From Spirochaetia bacterium UBA5368 (lineage in GTDB: Bacteria > Spirochaetota > UBA4802 > UBA5368), in NCBI GenBank assembly GCA_002407865.1, contig DHPI01000022.1, forward strand, positions 115,027-124,835: a DNA stretch of 9,809 bases. The letters are read 5' to 3'. Below the pieces are notes generated by a model that was not told the DNA's origin, did not search any database, and saw nothing but the letters and a program-made list of their open reading frames with translations. A program made the position numbers and the translations under genes. Positions 6,168 to 9,809 of this stretch are shown here, piece after piece (position 1 is the stretch's first letter; every line of letters begins with the position of its first letter).

Positions 6168-7520
6168 ATGGGTGATATTGAAAACTGGCAATATTCACAA
6201 AAACTGGTAACCGCTGACCAGGCCGTACAGTGTGTTAAATCCGGGGATTACGTTCATTACAGCGAATTTATACTTTTTCCAGAAACGCTTGACGCTGCGC
6301 TTTCCCGCCGGCGTGTTGAGCTGGAAGACGTGAATATCCGCAGCGTCTGCTTCACGCGGGTGCCGCAGGTTGTAAAGGTCGATCCCGAGCGGAAACATTT
6401 TATCCTTGAGGATTATCATTTCAGCGCCGTGTCGCGGCGAATGCACGATCAGAACCTGTGTAATTATATTCCAATTACGTACCACATGGGCCCCCGGATG
6501 ATCAAGAAATACGTTAATGTTGACGTGCTGTTTCTTGTGACCGGACCCATGGACCCGCGCGGTTTTTTTAATTTTGGAATCGCAAACTCCGTGGCGGCCG
6601 CGGTCCTTTCAAAAGCGAAAAAAATAATTGTCGAAGTCAACCGGAATGTTCCGACCTGTCTGGGCGGCAACCAGGAGTCGATACACATTTCACGTGTCGA
6701 CTGCATCGTGGAAGGAAACAATCCTCCATTGATGGAAATGCCGCCGCCGGCGGCGCCCGCGGAAACCGACAAACTCATTGCGCAGCATGTTATGAAGGAG
6801 ATTGAGGATGGCTGCTGTCTTCAGTTTGGAATAGGCGGCCTTCCGAATGTCGTCGGCTCGATGATAGCCGAGAGCGACCTTAAAGACCTCGGCATCCATA
6901 CCGAGATGCTTGTGGACTCGTGCGTAGACCTGTACAACGCGAGAAAAATTACATGCGCAAGAAAAAATATCGATACGTATAAAATGGCATATACGTTCGC
7001 GATGGGGACAAACAAGCTGTACGCGTTTTTGCACAACAATCCTGTGTGCGCATCGTATCCGGTCAATTATATAAACGATCCGAGGATCATCGCTCTGAAC
7101 GATAAAATGATCGCGATCAACAATGCGATCGAGGTCGACCTGTACGGCCAGGTGTGCTCCGAGTCGGTCGGGTACAACCAGAAATCGGGCACGGGCGGCC
7201 AGCTCGACTTTATTTTCGGCGCGTTCAGGTCGAAAGGCGGCAAGGGGCTTATCTGTCTCAGTTCGACAATCACCGATAAAAACGGAAATCTTCAATCGAG
7301 AATAAATCCCAACATTACGCCAGGATCGATTGTGACTGTCCCGCGTTCACTTGTACATTATGTGATCACCGAATACGGCACGGCCCAGCTCAAGGGAAAA
7401 TCGACATGGCAACGGGCGGAGGCGCTTATCAATATCGCGCATCCGAAGTTCAGGGACGATCTGATAAAAGAAGCCGATAAAATGAAAATATGGATCAAGA
7501 GCAATAAAATACCACAGTGA
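6168..7520 (+). CDS. Acetyl-CoA hydrolase/transferase family CoA-transferase, copy 1
   Basis: Cytoplasmic enzyme expected to move CoA between short-chain carboxylates, as 4-hydroxybutyrate or butyrate:acetate CoA-transferases do, through a glutamyl-CoA thioester. The 450 residues match the family's usual length, with an N-terminal half (to about 200) and a C-terminal half (about 270-430). Visible motifs are GIGGLPNVVG (221-230), LGIHTEMLVDS with the likely catalytic E246, and SESVGYNQKSGTGGQLDF (331-348), the glycine-rich CoA-binding signature. The ATG at 6168 is preceded by AAAAGGTG. The stop is 10 bases before the next gene, a close paralog, so the two form an operon. The C-terminal Gly-Lys-Ser run (409-412) is not a P-loop but a normal part of this family. 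Substrate cannot be read from sequence: acetate, propionate, butyrate, 4-hydroxybutyrate and succinate are all possible. Confidence 0.93.
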   Translation: MGDIENWQYSQKLVTADQAVQCVKSGDYVHYSEFILFPETLDAALSRRRVELEDVNIRSVCFTRVPQVVKVDPERKHFILEDYHFSAVSRRMHDQNLCNYIPITYHMGPRMIKKYVNVDVLFLVTGPMDPRGFFNFGIANSVAAAVLSKAKKIIVEVNRNVPTCLGGNQESIHISRVDCIVEGNNPPLMEMPPPAAPAETDKLIAQHVMKEIEDGCCLQFGIGGLPNVVGSMIAESDLKDLGIHTEMLVDSCVDLYNARKITCARKNIDTYKMAYTFAMGTNKLYAFLHNNPVCASYPVNYINDPRIIALNDKMIAINNAIEVDLYGQVCSESVGYNQKSGTGGQLDFIFGAFRSKGGKGLICLSSTITDKNGNLQSRINPNITPGSIVTVPRSLVHYVITEYGTAQLKGKSTWQRAEALINIAHPKFRDDLIKEADKMKIWIKSNKIPQ

Positions 7521-7525
7521 GGATG
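7516..7525 (+). promoter_or_regulatory. Ribosome binding site across the CoA-transferase junction
   Basis: GTGAGGATGG overlaps the TGA of copy 1 and places AGGA 7 bases before the ATG of copy 2. This favours translational coupling within one transcript. Confidence 0.6.
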
Positions 7526-7530
7526 GAATA

Positions 7531-8877
7531 ATGGGCGAATTCGAATTATCACAATATAAGCAAAAACTGACGACACCTGAAAAGGCGGCGCAACTGGTGA
7601 AATCGGGCGATACGGTGCAGTACAGCGAATTCGTATTATTTCCCGAACTGATCGACGCGGCGCTTGCAAAGCGCGTGAATGAGCTTTTTAACGTTACATT
7701 GCGCAGCACGTGCTACACGCGCGTGCCGGAAGTCGTAAAGGCTGACCTTAAACGCGAACATTTCATCATGGAAGATTATCATTTTGGAAATATATCGCGC
7801 AGGCTTCACGATCAAAACCTCTGTAATTACATTCCGATTACGTATCATATGGGGCCGCGGCTTCTGAAAAAATATGTCGATGTCGATGTGTTTTTCATAA
7901 CGGCAGGAGAGATGGACCAGCGGGGATATTTCAATTTCGGGCTTGCGAATTCAGTCACGAATGCGGTGCTTGCAAAGGCAAAAAAGGTTGTCGTCGAAGT
8001 GAATAAAAATGTCCCGTATTGCCTCGGCGGCAATCAGGAATCCGTGCATATTTCCCGGGTCGATTATATCGTGGAAGGCAACAATCCCCCGCTGCTCGAA
8101 GTACCGCCAGCGCAACCGACCGAAATAGACAGAAAGATTTCCGAACATGTATTGAAGGAAATCGAGGATGGGTGTTGTCTGCAACTGGGGATAGGCGGCC
8201 TTCCGAATGTTGTCGGCGCAATGATCGCGGAGAGCGATTTTAAGGACCTTGGCGTTCATACGGAAATGCTCGTCGACTCGTATGTCGATCTGTACAATTC
8301 TCGAAAGATTACCGGTGCGCGCAAAACCCTGGATGCGTACAAAATGTCGTATACGTTCGCGATGGGAACGCGCAAACTATATGATTTTTTGCACAATAAT
8401 CCTACGTGCGCGAGCTATCCTGTGAATTATATTAATGACCCGCGGATTGTCGCGATGAACGACAAGGTGATCGCGATTAATAACGCGATGGAAGTTGACC
8501 TGTTCGGCCAGGTGTGCTCCGAGTCGGTTGGGGCCGCACAAAAATCGGGGACGGGCGGTCAGTTCGATTTCGTGTACGGGTCGTTCGAATCGCGCGGAGG
8601 CAAGGGGCTTATATGCCTTAGTTCGACGCGCACCGAGAAAGACGGTACCGTGAAAACACGCATCCGCCCGACTATAACGCCCGGCTCCATAGTCACGGTT
8701 CCCCGTTCAATAGCGCACTATATTATCACGGAATTCGGCACAGCGCAGCTCAAAGGGAAATCGACATGGCAGCGGGCGGAGGCGCTTATCAATATAGCGC
8801 ATCCCGATTTTCGCGACCAGCTCATAAAAGAAGCCGATGCAATGAGAATATGGCGCCGCTCGAACAAGATTGCATAG
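7531..8877 (+). CDS. Acetyl-CoA hydrolase/transferase family CoA-transferase, copy 2
   Basis: Tandem paralog of the preceding gene (448 residues; by eye about 70% identical, collinear, with one short gap near residue 195). The family motifs remain: GIGGLPNVVG (220-229), LGVHTEMLVDS with the likely catalytic E245, and the SGTGGQFDF signature (339-347). The two differ where substrates might be chosen: TGPMDP versus AGEMDQ (125-130) and GYNQ versus GAAQ just before the SGTGG loop. Both should therefore be active, perhaps with different acids, or might assemble together. Translation probably starts at the ATG at 7531, helped by AGGA (7520-7523), which begins at the last base of the previous stop codon. 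The gene ends 10 bases before a perfect hairpin. DNA identity is highest near the 3' end, suggesting recent duplication or gene conversion. Confidence 0.93.
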   Translation: MGEFELSQYKQKLTTPEKAAQLVKSGDTVQYSEFVLFPELIDAALAKRVNELFNVTLRSTCYTRVPEVVKADLKREHFIMEDYHFGNISRRLHDQNLCNYIPITYHMGPRLLKKYVDVDVFFITAGEMDQRGYFNFGLANSVTNAVLAKAKKVVVEVNKNVPYCLGGNQESVHISRVDYIVEGNNPPLLEVPPAQPTEIDRKISEHVLKEIEDGCCLQLGIGGLPNVVGAMIAESDFKDLGVHTEMLVDSYVDLYNSRKITGARKTLDAYKMSYTFAMGTRKLYDFLHNNPTCASYPVNYINDPRIVAMNDKVIAINNAMEVDLFGQVCSESVGAAQKSGTGGQFDFVYGSFESRGGKGLICLSSTRTEKDGTVKTRIRPTITPGSIVTVPRSIAHYIITEFGTAQLKGKSTWQRAEALINIAHPDFRDQLIKEADAMRIWRRSNKIA

Positions 8878-8887
8878 CCATCGGCGT

Positions 8888-8914
8888 GGTGAGGGGATGC
8901 GAAATCCCCTCACC
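8888..8914. terminator. Hairpin between convergent genes
   Basis: GGTGAGGGGAT (8888-8898) and ATCCCCTCACC (8904-8914) form a perfect 11-bp stem with a 5-base loop GCGAA. It lies 10 bases after the stop of CoA-transferase copy 2 and 16 bases from the stop of the transporter gene. No T-run follows in either direction, so it may be a Rho-assisted terminator or a 3'-end stabiliser rather than a classic intrinsic terminator. Confidence 0.65.
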
Positions 8915-8930
8915 GGTATCACAGGCGGGA

Positions 8931-9809
8931 TTATTTCCCCGATGGCGCTTTTACCAGCAGAATGAGCAGCGCTGAAACAAGGCACATAATGCCGGATATA
9001 ATGAATGCCGGCATGTAATTCCCGGCGTCAAACATCGGTGCAGGAGAAATCAGGGCGCCGGCTTTGTCGAGCGATTCATAAGGTATTTTTTTGATTACCT
9101 CCATCAACTTTGGAGCGAGCCACGGCCCAAAAAGTCCGCCCGCGCCGTATGCCGTGAACATCCAGCCGTAATTGGCCCCGACATTGACCGTGCCAAAATA
9201 ATCGGCCGTGACGGCGGGATACAGAGCCAGATAGCCGCCGAAACAGAATCCTACGGACGAGACGCCGAACAGGTACAGAGGATATGTTTTCATCATGTTG
9301 AAAAGCAGCATGATTATTCCACAATACACGAACATAACCAGTAATGTCGTTTTTCTGCCGAGATTATCGGACACCTTGCCCCAGATAATTCTTCCAAGCG
9401 CGTTCAGAATCGCGACTATCATTACCGCAGAAGCGCCCGCGGCAAGGATTCCATTATAGACAGATGCGTGTATGGTGTTTGCGCCGTCAAACAGATTGAG
9501 CAGGGAAGTGGATTGCCAGATGTTGGTGGTATTCATGATGATCATAAGCCCGGCCGTGCAGCCAGCGAAGTAGGTAAGCCATAACAGCCAGAACTGGCCG
9601 GTTTTCAGCATTTCCTGCCAGGTATAATCGGCTTTTTTTGCCGCCGCTGACGCGGAGGCCGCGGCTGGATTCCATCCCTCGGGCTTGTATCCGGCAGGCG
9701 GATTCTTCATAAATTGCGCGCCGATAACGACCGCGATGAAGAATATTACGCCGAGATACAGAAACGTCTTCATAATGCCAATGCCGGGATCGGCAATAAA
9801 ACTTTTCGC
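8931..9809 (-). CDS. OFA-type MFS carboxylate transporter, 5'-partial
   Basis: C-terminal part of an inner-membrane major facilitator superfamily transporter resembling the oxalate/formate antiporter (OFA) group. Counting from the Met codon at 9773, seven membrane segments fall at about 3-21, 58-80, 105-130, 142-161, 164-190, 202-224 and 255-277, matching TM6-TM12. The long loop at 23-57 would be the central cytoplasmic loop and contains NPPAGYKPEGW, familiar from this group. GKVSDNLGRK (132-141) is the conserved MFS loop motif between TM8 and TM9. The frame remains open to the right edge with 12 more codons, including PGIGI, so the Met at 9773 is internal and the first five or so helices lie outside the window. 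It converges on the CoA-transferase pair. A short-chain mono- or dicarboxylate is the likely cargo; oxalate and formate are not established. Confidence 0.9.
   Translation of the reverse strand, partial: AKSFIADPGIGIMKTFLYLGVIFFIAVVIGAQFMKNPPAGYKPEGWNPAAASASAAAKKADYTWQEMLKTGQFWLLWLTYFAGCTAGLMIIMNTTNIWQSTSLLNLFDGANTIHASVYNGILAAGASAVMIVAILNALGRIIWGKVSDNLGRKTTLLVMFVYCGIIMLLFNMMKTYPLYLFGVSSVGFCFGGYLALYPAVTADYFGTVNVGANYGWMFTAYGAGGLFGPWLAPKLMEVIKKIPYESLDKAGALISPAPMFDAGNYMPAFIISGIMCLVSALLILLVKAPSGK

Noticed and set aside
6690..7295. Minus-strand open frame of 201 codons
   Set aside because: It is antisense to the first CoA-transferase gene. An equivalent shorter shadow occurs in the paralog, so it comes from codon bias.

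Overview
The window reads as a stretch of a bacterial chromosome of roughly 50% GC with AT-rich intergenic regions. The genes suggest a free-living, probably anaerobic, Gram-negative-type bacterium: a multi-PAS HisKA_2 sensor kinase, a GGDEF remnant, an ADP-forming acyl-CoA synthetase alpha subunit, two CoA-transferases and an OFA-type carboxylate transporter. Spirochaetes and deltaproteobacteria often combine such genes, but nothing here fixes the phylum. I saw no rRNA, tRNA, CRISPR array, insertion sequence or phage gene.

Layout, left to right. (1) Signalling, positions 1-2611, + strand: a sensor histidine kinase with three PAS domains, open at the left edge, followed by the wreck of a diguanylate cyclase that has lost its N-terminus and carries two single-base frameshifts. 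(2) A small acidic protein of unknown function (2718-3083, +) meets the alpha subunit of an acetate-CoA ligase (ADP-forming) family protein (3088-4557, -) tail to tail, with 4 bases between the stop codons. (3) An AT-rich intergenic region with two sets of short direct repeats, then a four-cysteine putative zinc-binding protein (4785-5183, +) and a small helical protein (5325-5501, +). (4) A strong hairpin terminator shared with the convergent cold-shock protein gene (5616-5816, -). (5) A 351-base AT-rich divergent region with palindromes, leading into a tandem pair of acetyl-CoA hydrolase/transferase (4-hydroxybutyrate CoA-transferase-like) genes (6168-7520 and 7531-8877, +). The pair ends at a long hairpin, beyond which a convergent OFA-type MFS transporter runs off the right edge (8931-9809, -).

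How the genes may work together (inference): the CoA-transferase pair is almost certainly one transcript and would exchange CoA between short-chain carboxylates. The neighbouring transporter could move such acids across the membrane. The ADP-forming synthetase alpha subunit could link an acyl-CoA to ATP, but its ATP-grasp beta partner is not in the window. Together they suggest short-chain acid or acyl-CoA metabolism, with substrates unknown. The most unusual items are the decayed cyclase beside an intact kinase, the duplicated CoA-transferase pair with uneven divergence, the orphan synthetase alpha subunit, and the repeat-bearing intergenic regions. I found no convincing evidence of an undescribed multi-gene system.
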